Source: Limnochordia bacterium (GTDB taxonomy: Bacteria > Bacillota > Limnochordia > DUMW01). From it: a DNA stretch of 64,000 bases. Position numbers and translations under genes: made by a program. Under the pieces are notes generated by a model that did no database searches, was not told the DNA's origin, and saw nothing but the letters and a program-made list of their open reading frames with translations. Every line of letters begins with the position of its first letter. Position 1 is the stretch's first letter. The DNA lies in assembly GCA_023230925.1 (NCBI GenBank), contig JALNWK010000010.1, forward strand, positions 7,105 through 71,104. Direction: 5' to 3'. Shown in pieces: positions 16,481 through 25,120 of this stretch.

Positions 16481-17857
16481 GTGGACTATCAAGGGAAAAA
16501 AGTTGCGGTGGTGGGCTTAGGGATTAGTAACCGAGCCCTTATTTCATTCTTGAGTGAGAAAGGTGCACAGATTACCGCCTGTGACCAAAAGGATCCAAGT
16601 GAGATTGCAGACTTACAGGAACTACAGAAAATGCCCATAGTGTTGCAGCTAGGAGATGGGTACTTAAGGAATTTGGCCTCCTTCGAGGAAGTATTCCTGA
16701 CCCCAGGGATGCGTAAGGATCTGCCGGAAATCGCGGAGGCCGCCAAGGCAGGTGTCAGGCTCTCAACAGAGGTTGGTTTGTTTATGGAAGGATGTCCTGC
16801 TTTGATGGTGGGCGTAACCGGAAGCAGTGGCAAGACTACAACCACCACCCTCCTCGGCCAGATGATGGCTACAAGCCGAAGGGAGACGTTTGTTGGCGGT
16901 AACATTGGGGTTCCCCTAATCGGTGAGTTAGATCGGATCACACCAGATGCCCAGGTGGTTTTGGAACTATCTAGTTTTCAGTTAGAACTGACTAGGACGA
17001 GTCCCCAGATTAGTGTGGTGACAAATATTACACCTAATCACCTGGATGTTCATCCTTCTATGGAAGCCTACATCGAAGCCAAGACTAATATTTATGGGTT
17101 CCAAGGGTCAGAGGACCATTTTATCACCAATTTGGACGATCCTATCTGTGTCAAGATGGCGGCACAAGCTCCTGGCAAGGTCTACTTTTTTAGCATAACA
17201 TCACGCCCTGAGCGGGGCGCTTACATCGAAGACGATCGGCTTTACTACCGGGTAGACTCGAAGGCCGGGGTACCTGTCTGTAGGGTATCAGATATTAAGC
17301 TTAGGGGAGTGCACAATGTTGGCAATGTTCTAACAGCTATTACAGCAGCCGCCCTTGCCGGAATTGGTCCTGGGGCAATGGCTGAAGTGATCAAAGGCTT
17401 CACCGGAGTAGCCCATCGACTAGAACCTGTTACTGTCTGGCAAAATGTGCAATTTGTGAACGATTCCATTGCCACCACCCCCACTCGTGCGGCGGCGGGA
17501 CTGCGGTCCTTTGATGAGCCTATTATTTTAATCTGTGGTGGCTATGACAAGAAGATTCCCTTCGAGGAAATGATTCGTGCGGGCAAAGGACGGGTGAAGG
17601 CTTACATTATTTTGGGGGCCACAGCTGACTTGATCGAGAGGACCATCCACACCGAGTACCAGGATGTTCCACCAGATATTCACCGAGTGGAAAGCTTGGA
17701 GGAAGCAGTGCAAACATCGATTAGACTGGGAGAAAGCGGGGATGTGGTGCTTCTTTCGCCAGGCTGTGCGAGCTATGACATGTTTGAGAGCTTCACCCAA
17801 CGGGGGGAGCTATTTCGACAACTGGTGTTCGAACTAACGGGTGTAAAGACAGCTTAA
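16481..17857 (+). CDS. murD: UDP-N-acetylmuramoylalanine--D-glutamate ligase
   Basis: MurD adds D-glutamate to UDP-MurNAc-L-Ala with ATP. The 458-residue protein opens with the Rossmann-like KVAVVGLGISNRALISFL, then the ATP-binding loop GVTGSSGKTTTT near residue 110. Further Mur ligase elements are ELSSFQLE, NITPNHLDVH, HNVGNVLTAITAA, HRLEPV, NDSIATTPTRAAAGL and LSPGCASYDMF. It starts at a GTG with AAGGGTGA upstream. The pairing murI-murD is a coherent D-glutamate unit, and murD is separated here from the usual dcw cluster. Confidence 0.96.
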   Translation: MDYQGKKVAVVGLGISNRALISFLSEKGAQITACDQKDPSEIADLQELQKMPIVLQLGDGYLRNLASFEEVFLTPGMRKDLPEIAEAAKAGVRLSTEVGLFMEGCPALMVGVTGSSGKTTTTTLLGQMMATSRRETFVGGNIGVPLIGELDRITPDAQVVLELSSFQLELTRTSPQISVVTNITPNHLDVHPSMEAYIEAKTNIYGFQGSEDHFITNLDDPICVKMAAQAPGKVYFFSITSRPERGAYIEDDRLYYRVDSKAGVPVCRVSDIKLRGVHNVGNVLTAITAAALAGIGPGAMAEVIKGFTGVAHRLEPVTVWQNVQFVNDSIATTPTRAAAGLRSFDEPIILICGGYDKKIPFEEMIRAGKGRVKAYIILGATADLIERTIHTEYQDVPPDIHRVESLEEAVQTSIRLGESGDVVLLSPGCASYDMFESFTQRGELFRQLVFELTGVKTA

Positions 17858-17894
17858 GTTGGCTGTACTTTGTCAGTCCCGAGTCGTCCAAGGA

Positions 17895-17924
17895 TTAGAC
17901 TTAGGCTCATAGAATAATTATAAT
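17895..17924 (+). promoter_or_regulatory. Promoter for rph-rdgB
   Basis: TTAGAC (17895-17900), 18 bases, TATAAT (17919-17924), leaving a leader of about 165 bases before rph. Confidence 0.55.
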
Positions 17925-18094
17925 AAAGAAGTAGTCAAGATCAGAGCTAGACTGTTGGTAGATAGGACAGCTTTGTGCAACGATCAATGGGGTCTTGTGG
18001 CCAGGTGTTTTGCGAGGTTATGGTCAAGGACTTCGTTTGCTCTCCTACCGGGAATGGAACATTACTCGGGGAGGGACAAGGAAAGGAGATAATC

Positions 18095-18844
18095 ATGGAA
18101 AGACAGGATGGTCGCCGTCCAGATGAAATGCGCCCAGTTAAGATTACCAGGGATTACATCAAGTATGCAGAGGGTTCTGTACTAATTGAGGTCGGCGATA
18201 CGAAGGTGGTCTGCACTGCATCTATTGAAGAACGGGTGCCGGCATGGTTGAGAGGAACCGGTCAAGGCTGGATTACTGCCGAATACTCTATGCTCCCCCG
18301 GGCTACGGAAACCCGCAATATTCGGGAAGTATCCAAAGGACGGCCCAGTGGTAGGACCCAGGAGATTCAAAGACTAGTGGGTCGAGCCTTGCGTAGTATA
18401 ATTGATCTTAAGACCCTAGGAGACCGGACCATTTGGATTGATTGTGATGTAATCCAAGCCGATGGTGGCACTAGGACTGCTTCTATTACTGGCTCCTTTA
18501 TTGCTCTGTGTGATGCTCTGTGGACCATTGGCAAGGAAGCGAAAACCTTTCCGGTGGCAGATTACCTGGCGGCGGTGAGTGTGGGTGTGGTGGATGGAGT
18601 ACCCATGCTAGATTTGTGCTATGTTGAGGATTCCCGGGCGGCTGTGGATATGAATGTGGTTATGACTGGTGCCGGAAAATTCGTCGAGATCCAAGGCACT
18701 GCCGAGGGAGATCCCTTCTCCAAGGAGACATACAACCAACTACTTGCACTTGCGGAAAAGGGAATAGATGAAATAGTTACTATTCAGCGTCGGCTTATTA
18801 CGGAGAAAATGGCCAGTAAAATCGGAGGGGTAAAGCTTGACTGA
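18095..18844 (+). CDS. rph: Ribonuclease PH
   Basis: RNase PH trims tRNA 3' ends phosphorolytically. The 249-residue protein shows RPDEMRPVKI at the N-terminus, GDTKVVCTASIEERVPAWLRG, GWITAEYSMLPRAT, the phosphate-binding region GRTQEIQRLVGRALR, and DCDVIQADGGTRTASITG. The ATG at 18095 has AAAGGAGAT 5 bases upstream; the earlier TTG at 17975 is not needed. It overlaps rdgB by 8 bases. Confidence 0.96.
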   Translation: MERQDGRRPDEMRPVKITRDYIKYAEGSVLIEVGDTKVVCTASIEERVPAWLRGTGQGWITAEYSMLPRATETRNIREVSKGRPSGRTQEIQRLVGRALRSIIDLKTLGDRTIWIDCDVIQADGGTRTASITGSFIALCDALWTIGKEAKTFPVADYLAAVSVGVVDGVPMLDLCYVEDSRAAVDMNVVMTGAGKFVEIQGTAEGDPFSKETYNQLLALAEKGIDEIVTIQRRLITEKMASKIGGVKLD

Positions 18845-19460
18845 CAGGGTGTCCAGAATCGTCCTTGCCTCGGGTAATAAGCATAAATTGGTGGAGATAA
18901 AGTCTTTGCTGGCTGACCTGCCCCTAACAGTCGCAACTCCCCATGATTTTCCGCGGTGGCCCATCGTTGAAGAGGATGGTAGTACTTTCAAGGAAAATGC
19001 CCTTAAGAAGGCGATGAACGGTTTTGAGCATACCGGACTTCCTTGTATTGCCGATGATTCAGGTCTGGAGGTTGATGCTCTCGGAGGAAGACCAGGGGTT
19101 CATTCATCGCGCTATGCAGGAGAGTCGGCTAGTGATGCGGAGAATAACGCTAGGCTGTTGCGGGAACTTGCCAACATACCTTCGGAAAAGAGGACTGCCC
19201 GATTTTGCTGTGTAATCGCCTTTGTGTTTCCGGGACGAGAAAACAAGGAAATGCTTTTCTCGGCGGGTACCTGTGAGGGAAGGATTGGTTATGCGCTCCA
19301 GGGAACTAACGGTTTTGGCTACGATCCATTGTTTATCCCGACCGGTTATGAACGGACCTATGCCCAGCTTAGTGCTGAAGAAAAGAATATGATTAGCCAC
19401 CGAGCAAAAGCCCTAAGTGATTTCAAGGAAAAGCTTCGGGTATGGCTCCATACGATCTAG
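18837..19460 (+). CDS. rdgB: XTP/dITP diphosphatase
   Basis: This Ham1/RdgB house-cleaning enzyme hydrolyses non-canonical purine triphosphates such as dITP and XTP. The 207-residue protein has IVLASGNKHKLVEIKSLL, the metal site DGSTFKENALKKA, CIADDSGLEVDALGGRPGVHSSRYAG and the specificity segment GTNGFGYDPLFIP, ending with SHRAKAL. It starts at a TTG with GGAGGGG inside the end of rph. Confidence 0.95.
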   Translation: MTDRVSRIVLASGNKHKLVEIKSLLADLPLTVATPHDFPRWPIVEEDGSTFKENALKKAMNGFEHTGLPCIADDSGLEVDALGGRPGVHSSRYAGESASDAENNARLLRELANIPSEKRTARFCCVIAFVFPGRENKEMLFSAGTCEGRIGYALQGTNGFGYDPLFIPTGYERTYAQLSAEEKNMISHRAKALSDFKEKLRVWLHTI

Positions 19461-19553
19461 TTGGCCATGAGATAATTGGATTTGGCAGAAGAAAAGTGGC
19501 AAGAACGTGAGGCTAACGCCAAGAACACTGAGGAACGTGTAGAAAAATTAGCT

Positions 19554-19582
19554 TTGACTTGCCTTTTGATTTATGCTATACT
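19554..19582 (+). promoter_or_regulatory. Promoter of the five-tRNA cluster
   Basis: TTGACT (19554-19559), 17 bases, TATACT (19577-19582), 18 bases before tRNA-Pro. Confidence 0.8.
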
Positions 19583-19600
19583 TGATTTCGCTTGGCACTA

Positions 19601-19677
19601 CGGGGTGTAGCGCAGTTTGGTAGCGCGCCTGCCTTGGGAGCAGGAGGCCCGCGGTTCAAATCCGCGCACCCCGACCA
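19601..19677 (+). tRNA. tRNA-Pro (UGG)
   Basis: CGGGGTG and CACCCCG acceptor strands, CUUGGGA anticodon loop with UGG, GGTTCAAAT T-loop and encoded CCA. Confidence 0.97.
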
Positions 19678-19722
19678 TGCATCTTGCCTATGGAAGCCAA
19701 GTAAGTTATAATATTTTAAGAT

Positions 19723-19796
19723 GCGGGTGTAGCTCAATGGTAGAGCGGTGGCCTTCCAAGCCACATACGTGGGTTCGATTCCCATCACCCGCTCCA
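19723..19796 (+). tRNA. tRNA-Gly (UCC)
   Basis: GCGGGTG pairs with CACCCGC; the anticodon loop carries UCC between GTGGC and GCCAC; GGTTCGATT T-loop; encoded CCA. Confidence 0.97.
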
Positions 19797-19802
19797 GGTT
19801 TC

Positions 19803-19878
19803 GCGCCTGTAGCTCAGGGGATAGAGCAGGAGCCTTCTAAGCTCTGTGTCGGGGGTTCGAGTCCTCCCAGGCGCACCA
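19803..19878 (+). tRNA. tRNA-Arg (UCU)
   Basis: GCGCCTG pairs with CAGGCGC; loop CUUCUAA gives anticodon UCU; T-loop GGTTCGAGT; encoded CCA. Confidence 0.95.
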
Positions 19879-19886
19879 GAAGACGT

Positions 19887-19964
19887 GGTGGGCGTAGCTC
19901 AGTTGGTTAGAGCGCCAGGTTGTGGCCCTGGAGGCCGGGGGTTCGAGTCCCCTCGCTCACCCCA
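19887..19964 (+). tRNA. tRNA-His (GUG)
   Basis: Acceptor GTGGGCG has one imperfect pair with CGCTCAC; the extra G at -1 faces a C discriminator, as expected for tRNA-His; loop UUGUGGC gives anticodon GUG; encoded CCA. Confidence 0.96.
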
Positions 19965-19974
19965 TTTTTATTTC

Positions 19975-20051
19975 CCGCCCGTAGCTCAGTTGGATAGAGT
20001 TGCTGACTTCGAATCAGAAGGTCGCAGGTTCGAGTCCTGCCGGGCGGGCCA
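19975..20051 (+). tRNA. tRNA-Arg (UCG)
   Basis: CCGCCCG pairs with CGGGCGG; loop CUUCGAA gives anticodon UCG; the first anticodon-stem pair appears to be a G-A mismatch; GGTTCGAGT T-loop; encoded CCA. Confidence 0.93.
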
Positions 20052-20059
20052 CTTCAAGT

Positions 20060-20090
20060 AACCACGGATAGTGCCTCGGTGGTTTTCGTT
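20060..20090 (+). terminator. Terminator of the five-tRNA cluster
   Basis: AACCAC and GTGGTT form an interrupted stem followed by TTTTCGTTCTT, 8 bases past tRNA-Arg(UCG). Confidence 0.65.
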
Positions 20091-20368
20091 CTTACAGAAT
20101 CTGTTGTATAAAGGATTAGACGGGAGCGGCGATTGCTAAGAGACCATCCCGATATCCAAGTGTCGACGTAAAACTGCTACACTCCTTACCCGCTGGTCAA
20201 TGCGCCTTTCCTAGCTGCGGTATCAAGTGTATCGTGCGATAAACTGAGCTTGCCTCCGATAGTTCTAGGCGAAATAGCACATATCGAGGCCTATAGCGAT
20301 GGGGGACTTCGCGCAAATCCTAGTCTCTCTCCTAAACAAGGGGATTGCTATAACAACTGGATTCTATT

Positions 20369-20581
20369 ATGCCTACACACCATAAAGAAGTGGACAAGCA
20401 ACCTAATACCTACACAGCGGCAGATCTTAGACAATGGGAATACGATCTTGAGCGTTGGGTGGAACGGTCCCTTGCCGCAGAAATGAATGAAGTGAGCTTC
20501 ACTGAACTCGAGTCGGTCTGTACCTTTCTAACATCACCCCACGGTGCTACTACTTCCACGGTAGAGGGTCCCATTTTGTGA
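20369..20581 (+). CDS. Small hypothetical ORF between tRNAs
   Basis: A 70-codon frame with a plausible helical, acidic core (TAADLRQWEYDLERWVE, then EVSFTELESVCTFL). There is no clear ribosome binding site and no recognised family. It occupies the otherwise empty 650 bases between tRNA-Arg and tRNA-Lys. It may be a remnant or a chance frame. Confidence 0.25.
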   Translation: MPTHHKEVDKQPNTYTAADLRQWEYDLERWVERSLAAEMNEVSFTELESVCTFLTSPHGATTSTVEGPIL

Positions 20582-20667
20582 TGGGCTGAATATTGAAATT
20601 GTGCCTTGACATCGGCAGCTTTAATTAATAAAATAAGTAGCGTCACGGGAAAGATAAGGTTCCACCC

Positions 20668-20700
20668 TTGACGCAACATTGGACACATGATATCATGTGT
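20668..20700 (+). promoter_or_regulatory. tRNA-Lys promoter with 18-bp palindrome
   Basis: TTGACG (20668-20673), 17 bases, TATCAT (20691-20696). A perfect palindrome, ACACATGATATCATGTGT at 20683-20700, spans the -10 box and the base just upstream of the likely start site. tRNA-Lys begins at 20711. Confidence 0.7.
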
Positions 20701-20710
20701 GAGTGCAAGT

Positions 20711-20786
20711 GAGCCATTAGCTCAGGCGGCAGAGCACCGGACTTTTAATCCGGGTGTCCTGGGTTCGAGTCCCAGATGGCTCACCA
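20711..20786 (+). tRNA. tRNA-Lys (UUU)
   Basis: GAGCCAT pairs with ATGGCTC; loop CUUUUAA gives anticodon UUU; GGTTCGAGT T-loop; encoded CCA. Confidence 0.97.
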
Positions 20787-20832
20787 TTTTTATACCTTTG
20801 GTACCAGGAGATTTTTTGTGAATGTATGTCTA

Positions 20833-20861
20833 TTGACAGCCCTTTTTAAACAAGGTATAAT
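20833..20861 (+). promoter_or_regulatory. Distal tRNA-Leu promoter
   Basis: TTGACA (20833-20838), 17 bases, TATAAT (20856-20861): both hexamers are perfect consensus. Confidence 0.85.
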
Positions 20862-20895
20862 CACCATACGTTCGTTTTACTGTGCAAAGACGATC

Positions 20896-20924
20896 TTGCG
20901 ACGTTGGGAAGTTCCTGGTATAAT
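20896..20924 (+). promoter_or_regulatory. Proximal tRNA-Leu promoter
   Basis: TTGCGA (20896-20901), 17 bases, TATAAT (20919-20924), 26 bases before tRNA-Leu. It forms a tandem pair with the promoter at 20833. Confidence 0.8.
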
Positions 20925-20950
20925 ATCCTTTGAATTTGCTTCTACAGCAG

Positions 20951-21037
20951 GCGAGAGTGATGGAACTGGCAGACATGCTGGACTTAGGATCCAGTGCCTT
21001 CACCGGCATGGGGGTTCAAATCCCCCCTCTCGCACCA
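20951..21037 (+). tRNA. tRNA-Leu (UAG)
   Basis: An 87-nt class II tRNA: GCGAGAG / CTCTCGC acceptor with wobble, loop CUUAGGA giving UAG, a variable arm TGCCTTCACCGGCA, T-loop GGTTCAAAT and encoded CCA. Confidence 0.96.
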
Positions 21038-21149
21038 TAACTCTGTTTGCCAAGCGGATTCAGGCAATGCCTGTTCTCCGCTAATTTTTTGCATAGACAC
21101 CCATTATTATCGTGCGGTGTGTTTAAAAGGGAGGTCTACGGTCAATACT

Positions 21150-22568
21150 ATGAAGGTCTCAGTGGAAAATCTGGAAAATGATGTGGTACGCCTAAAGATT
21201 GAGGTAGATGATGAGGTTGTCGAGGAAGAGTTAAATAGAGCATACAAGAAAATCGTGGGCAAGTTGAACGTACCCGGTTTTCGTAAGGGGAAAGCGCCTC
21301 GGTGGATTGTTGAGCAGCGTTACGGTAAAGAGATCCTGTTAGAGGAAAGCTATCCAGAGATTGTTAGTCGCTCATATACCGAAGCATTATCCGAAACAAA
21401 GATTCAACCGATGGCTCAGCCGGAGATCTCGGATCTCGATTTCAACGAGGACGGCAGTGATTTCACCTTTGCAGCGGATGTTCCCGTTCGTCCAACGGTT
21501 GAACTTGGCACATATAAGGGTATTGAGATGGACAAGATTGAACCTGTGGTTACCGATGAGGATGTTGAGGCCTACATTGACCAGTTGCGAAACCAGTATG
21601 CTGAGTATGTTACCATAGACCGGGATGACCTACAGGATGGGGATACGGCTATCGTCAATATCGAGACGCTAGTGGAGGACAAACCTATTCCCGGTGGGGC
21701 CAGCGCAGGTGTGACCATTCAGGTTGGAGATGACTACTTTGGTCCTGACACTGATGCCCAGCTCATTGGTTTAGCGGTGGGCGAGGAAAAGGTGCTTGAG
21801 ATTACCTTACCAGAAGACCGTAGTGACGAATACGCCGGTAAGGAAGCAGCGGTTAGAGTTACGTTACAGGAAATCCGGCAGTTACGGGTCCCGGAATTGG
21901 ACGCCGAGTTTGTTGGAGATATAGAGGCTGCCCTTCCACAGGAGGACGAGGGCGAGGAAGAAACGTCCGAGGAGACTGTGACAGAGAAAGACGAGAAGGA
22001 AGTCGTCCAGGCTTTTAAGGATAAGGTCCGACGTCAACTAGAGGAGTCCTCTAAAGCCCAAGCAACAGAGAAATTCGAGGAAAAGGTGGTTGCCAAAGCA
22101 ATTGAGGAGAGCAAGTTTAACCTGCACGACAAGATTGTCAGCGAAAGGGCAGAAGTGATTCGCAACAGGTATACCAAAAGACTTGCTTACTCGGGGATTT
22201 CTTTGGAACAGTACTTGAGCTTATACGGTGTTGGCGAGGAAGATTTCGAGGAAATAACAAAAACAGAAGCTACTCGGGAGCTTGGCTGGGAATTTGTGAT
22301 GGACGCTGTAGCTGAGGCAGAAGGAATTGAAGTGACTGATGAAGAAATTGATCAATGGGTTAGGGAAATGCTAGCGGGTACGAAAGTAACCGATGCACAG
22401 ATTGCACTCTATAAGGATCTAGCTGAAACTAGCCTAAAAAGAACAAAGGCTATGGAATTTGTGGTTGATGCGTCAGTTCCTAACGTTATTGAGAAGACAC
22501 TAAGTGAAATTTCCTCAGAGACAGCAGACGATGCAGAAGAAGTAGAGGAAGTAGAGGACGCAGAATAA
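21150..22568 (+). CDS. tig: Trigger factor
   Basis: This ribosome-bound chaperone has an N-terminal ribosome-binding domain with the signature GFRKGKAPRWIVEQRYG, a central FKBP-type domain (about residues 150-245, with DGDTAIVNIE and QLIGLAVGEEKVLEITLP) and a C-terminal helical domain. An unusually acidic stretch (EDEGEEETSEETVTEKDEKE) interrupts the start of the C-terminal domain, and the tail is also acidic. I start at the ATG at 21150; GGGAGG lies 15 bases upstream, a longer spacing than usual. clpP and clpX follow, the standard tig-clpP-clpX order. Confidence 0.95.
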   Translation: MKVSVENLENDVVRLKIEVDDEVVEEELNRAYKKIVGKLNVPGFRKGKAPRWIVEQRYGKEILLEESYPEIVSRSYTEALSETKIQPMAQPEISDLDFNEDGSDFTFAADVPVRPTVELGTYKGIEMDKIEPVVTDEDVEAYIDQLRNQYAEYVTIDRDDLQDGDTAIVNIETLVEDKPIPGGASAGVTIQVGDDYFGPDTDAQLIGLAVGEEKVLEITLPEDRSDEYAGKEAAVRVTLQEIRQLRVPELDAEFVGDIEAALPQEDEGEEETSEETVTEKDEKEVVQAFKDKVRRQLEESSKAQATEKFEEKVVAKAIEESKFNLHDKIVSERAEVIRNRYTKRLAYSGISLEQYLSLYGVGEEDFEEITKTEATRELGWEFVMDAVAEAEGIEVTDEEIDQWVREMLAGTKVTDAQIALYKDLAETSLKRTKAMEFVVDASVPNVIEKTLSEISSETADDAEEVEEVEDAE

Positions 22569-22597
22569 CCATTAGGCTAAGCACAGGAGGTGTTCTA

Positions 22598-23200
22598 ATG
22601 AGCACATTAATTCCAATGGTAGTAGAACAGACCAATCGGGGAGAACGAGCCTACGATATCTATTCTCGGTTGCTGAAGGACCGGATTGTGTTCATTGGTG
22701 GGCCAATCGACGATTATATGGCTAACGTGGTGATCGCCCAGTTGTTGTTCTTGGAATCGGAGGATCCGGACAAGGATATTTCTCTGTATATCAACAGTCC
22801 CGGTGGTGTTGTCTATTCTGGGCTGGCGATCTACGATACCATGCAATACATTAAGCCTGATGTTTCCACTATTTGCGTGGGGATGGCAGCAAGCATGGCA
22901 GCCCTATTGCTAACTGCTGGTACCAAAGGGAAACGGTTTGCCCTACCTTATTCCCGGATCATGATCCACCAACCCATGGGCGGCGTCCGAGGACAGGCTA
23001 CGGAAATCGAGATTGAAGCTAGGGAAATTCTAAGACTCAAACGCATTGGCAATGAGATTATTAACCGCCATACTGGTCAGCCCTTGGAAAAGGTTGAAAA
23101 AGACACCGAGCGGAACTACTATATGTCAGCCGAGGAAGCTGTAGAATACGGTTTAATCGATAGCGTTTTGAGGGACGATAGACGTGTCGTGCAGAAATAA
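22598..23200 (+). CDS. clpP: ATP-dependent Clp protease proteolytic subunit
   Basis: ClpP is the tetradecameric serine peptidase that works with ClpX. The 200-residue protein has INSPGGVVYSG, the catalytic Ser in VGMAASMAA, the catalytic His in IMIHQPMGG and the catalytic Asp in the TERNYYMSAEEAVEYGLID segment. The ribosome binding site AGGAGGTG is strong. It ends 43 bases before clpX. Confidence 0.97.
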   Translation: MSTLIPMVVEQTNRGERAYDIYSRLLKDRIVFIGGPIDDYMANVVIAQLLFLESEDPDKDISLYINSPGGVVYSGLAIYDTMQYIKPDVSTICVGMAASMAALLLTAGTKGKRFALPYSRIMIHQPMGGVRGQATEIEIEAREILRLKRIGNEIINRHTGQPLEKVEKDTERNYYMSAEEAVEYGLIDSVLRDDRRVVQK

Positions 23201-23243
23201 CACCTTGTTAGTTTACACCAAACTAGCGATTTGAGGTGATGAA

Positions 23244-24494
23244 ATGGCTAAATTTGGGGATGAAAAGGGACAGGTAAAGTGTTCGTTTTGCGGCAAGCAA
23301 CAAGAACAAGTGAAAAAGATCATTGCAGGTCCCGGCGTTTACATCTGTGATGAGTGCATTGAGTTGTGCACGGAGATCATTGAGGAAGAGCTAAGCGACG
23401 ATCTCGATGTGGAGTTGCACAGTGTCCCCAAACCCGCTGACATTAAGGCTATTTTAGATCAGTATGTTATCGGACAAGAACAGGCGAAAAAGGTTCTTTC
23501 TGTTGCCGTGTATAATCACTATAAGCGGATGAATGCCCAAACATGGGGCGACGATGTGGAGATTCAAAAAAGTAACATCTTGTTACTAGGTCCCACGGGT
23601 AGTGGAAAGACCCTGTTGGCGCAGACTTTAGCAAGGATTCTTAATGTTCCCTTTGCTATTGCTGATGCTACGTCGTTAACTGAAGCTGGGTATGTGGGCG
23701 AAGACGTGGAGAATATCCTCCTAAAACTCATCCAGGCTGCGGATTACGATGTAGAAAGGGCAGAGAAGGGCATTGTGTACATTGATGAGATCGACAAGAT
23801 TGCTCGTAAATCCGAGAATCCGTCGATTACCAGGGATGTATCCGGTGAAGGTGTACAGCAAGCCCTGCTAAAGATCCTTGAAGGGACCATTGCCAGTGTA
23901 CCACCCCAGGGCGGCAGAAAGCACCCCCATCAGGAATGTATTCAGATCGATACCACCAACATCCTATTTATCTGTGGAGGCGCCTTCGATGGTCTAGAAA
24001 AGATTATCGAGAATAGGGTTGGTCGGCAGGCAATTGGCTTTGGCGCTGATATCCGGAGCAAGGAGGAAAAGCCCATTGGTGAAATTCTGCGGCAGCTGAT
24101 GCCCGAGGATCTACTGAAATTTGGGCTAATTCCTGAATTCGTGGGTCGTCTCCCGATTATGGTGGCTTTGGATGCCCTTGATGCGGGTGCGTTAGTTAAG
24201 ATTCTTACCGAGCCCCGGAATGCGTTGGTAAAGCAGTTTAAGAAGTCTTTTGAACTGGATAACGTTGAGCTTGAGTTCGAGGAAGATGCCCTGGTGGCGA
24301 TTGCAGAACAAGCGATGGCGTTGAAGACCGGAGCCCGAGGATTGAGGTCGATTATAGAAGGGATTATGCTAGATATTTCCTTTGAGATTCCCTCTCGGGA
24401 TGACATTGCCAAGTGCATTGTGACCAGGGATGCGGTGTTGGAGAAGAGCCCGCCAGAAATTGTTAAGGTGGGGCAAAAAGAAGTATCGGCATAA
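23244..24494 (+). CDS. clpX: ATP-dependent Clp protease ATP-binding subunit
   Basis: ClpX unfolds substrates, including SsrA-tagged proteins, and feeds them to ClpP. The 416-residue protein has an N-terminal zinc-binding domain (CSFCGK...CDECIELC), Walker A GPTGSGKTLLAQ near residue 115, Walker B VYIDEIDKI, the pore-loop region GYVGEDVEN, the ClpP-binding IGF loop (QAIGFGAD) and sensor GARGLRSI. The same window encodes tmRNA and SmpB, which supply tagged substrates. Confidence 0.97.
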   Translation: MAKFGDEKGQVKCSFCGKQQEQVKKIIAGPGVYICDECIELCTEIIEEELSDDLDVELHSVPKPADIKAILDQYVIGQEQAKKVLSVAVYNHYKRMNAQTWGDDVEIQKSNILLLGPTGSGKTLLAQTLARILNVPFAIADATSLTEAGYVGEDVENILLKLIQAADYDVERAEKGIVYIDEIDKIARKSENPSITRDVSGEGVQQALLKILEGTIASVPPQGGRKHPHQECIQIDTTNILFICGGAFDGLEKIIENRVGRQAIGFGADIRSKEEKPIGEILRQLMPEDLLKFGLIPEFVGRLPIMVALDALDAGALVKILTEPRNALVKQFKKSFELDNVELEFEEDALVAIAEQAMALKTGARGLRSIIEGIMLDISFEIPSRDDIAKCIVTRDAVLEKSPPEIVKVGQKEVSA

Positions 24495-24498
24495 AAAG

Positions 24499-24526
24499 AG
24501 GCCTACCCTAGGGTAGGCCTTCTTTA
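24499..24526 (+). terminator. Terminator of tig-clpP-clpX
   Basis: AGGCCTACCCT and AGGGTAGGCCT form a perfect 11-bp stem directly after clpX, followed by a weak T-rich tail. Confidence 0.8.
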
Positions 24527-24547
24527 GGCAGATAATCCTCCGTCTGT

Positions 24548-24880
24548 CTAAACTGATAGTGCAATATCTGCTAAGCAGTCGTACCAATGAACACAAGCAA
24601 CATCGATACTAAGGCGTTGGGTGTGGGGTAGTGACTCATGCCATGAATTCCCATAGTTACCCTGGCTCCACAACCGACCATTGTAGCTCCGGCATAACAC
24701 AGCGTGACTTATCTATGTGACAAATCCTTACATCAGCAGATTACTTTCGGTGATGTTCTTAGAAAGATCAATCACTTGTAGGCGGATGCTCTCCTGCTGT
24801 CCGATACGAACTGAGCCCGATGCCGACATCTCTGGATGTGGCCAAGTGAATAAGCTCTGCATCAGAGCGATGATCCGCAG
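24548..24880 (-). pseudogene. Possible decayed exported-protein gene
   Basis: On the minus strand a perfect AAAAGGAGGTGA (24897-24886) precedes an open frame. The frame starts at a CTG (24880) or ATG (24862) and runs to TAA at 24728, with protein-like content (SVRIGQQESIRLQVIDLSKN). A second protein-like stretch (WSQGNYGNSWHESLPH) lies further along in another frame, ending at 24548. No family is recognised. A decayed gene is one reading; chance frames are the alternative. Confidence 0.3.
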
Positions 24881-25024
24881 GATTCACCTCCTTTTATGAA
24901 GATGGGGCAAGCGGAGAAAAGGTGCGCGGGTTGTCTTGAGTATGCCACTCGGGGCCGCTGGAAACGCGATATTCGACTATGCCACCATTATCCCCGAAAC
25001 ACAGTTTATACTTTTTTAAACGCC

Positions 25025-25054
25025 TTGCACAGCCTCTTTTTAACATGATATGAT
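25025..25054 (+). promoter_or_regulatory. Promoter of the lipoprotein gene
   Basis: TTGCAC (25025-25030), 18 bases, TATGAT (25049-25054), about 65 bases before the start at 25121. Confidence 0.6.
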
Positions 25055-25120
25055 CTAGAATGAATTTTCGCATCTTTTGTGCATAGCATCAACGATAGTG
25101 AGAGGAATTGGGGGATTTAA

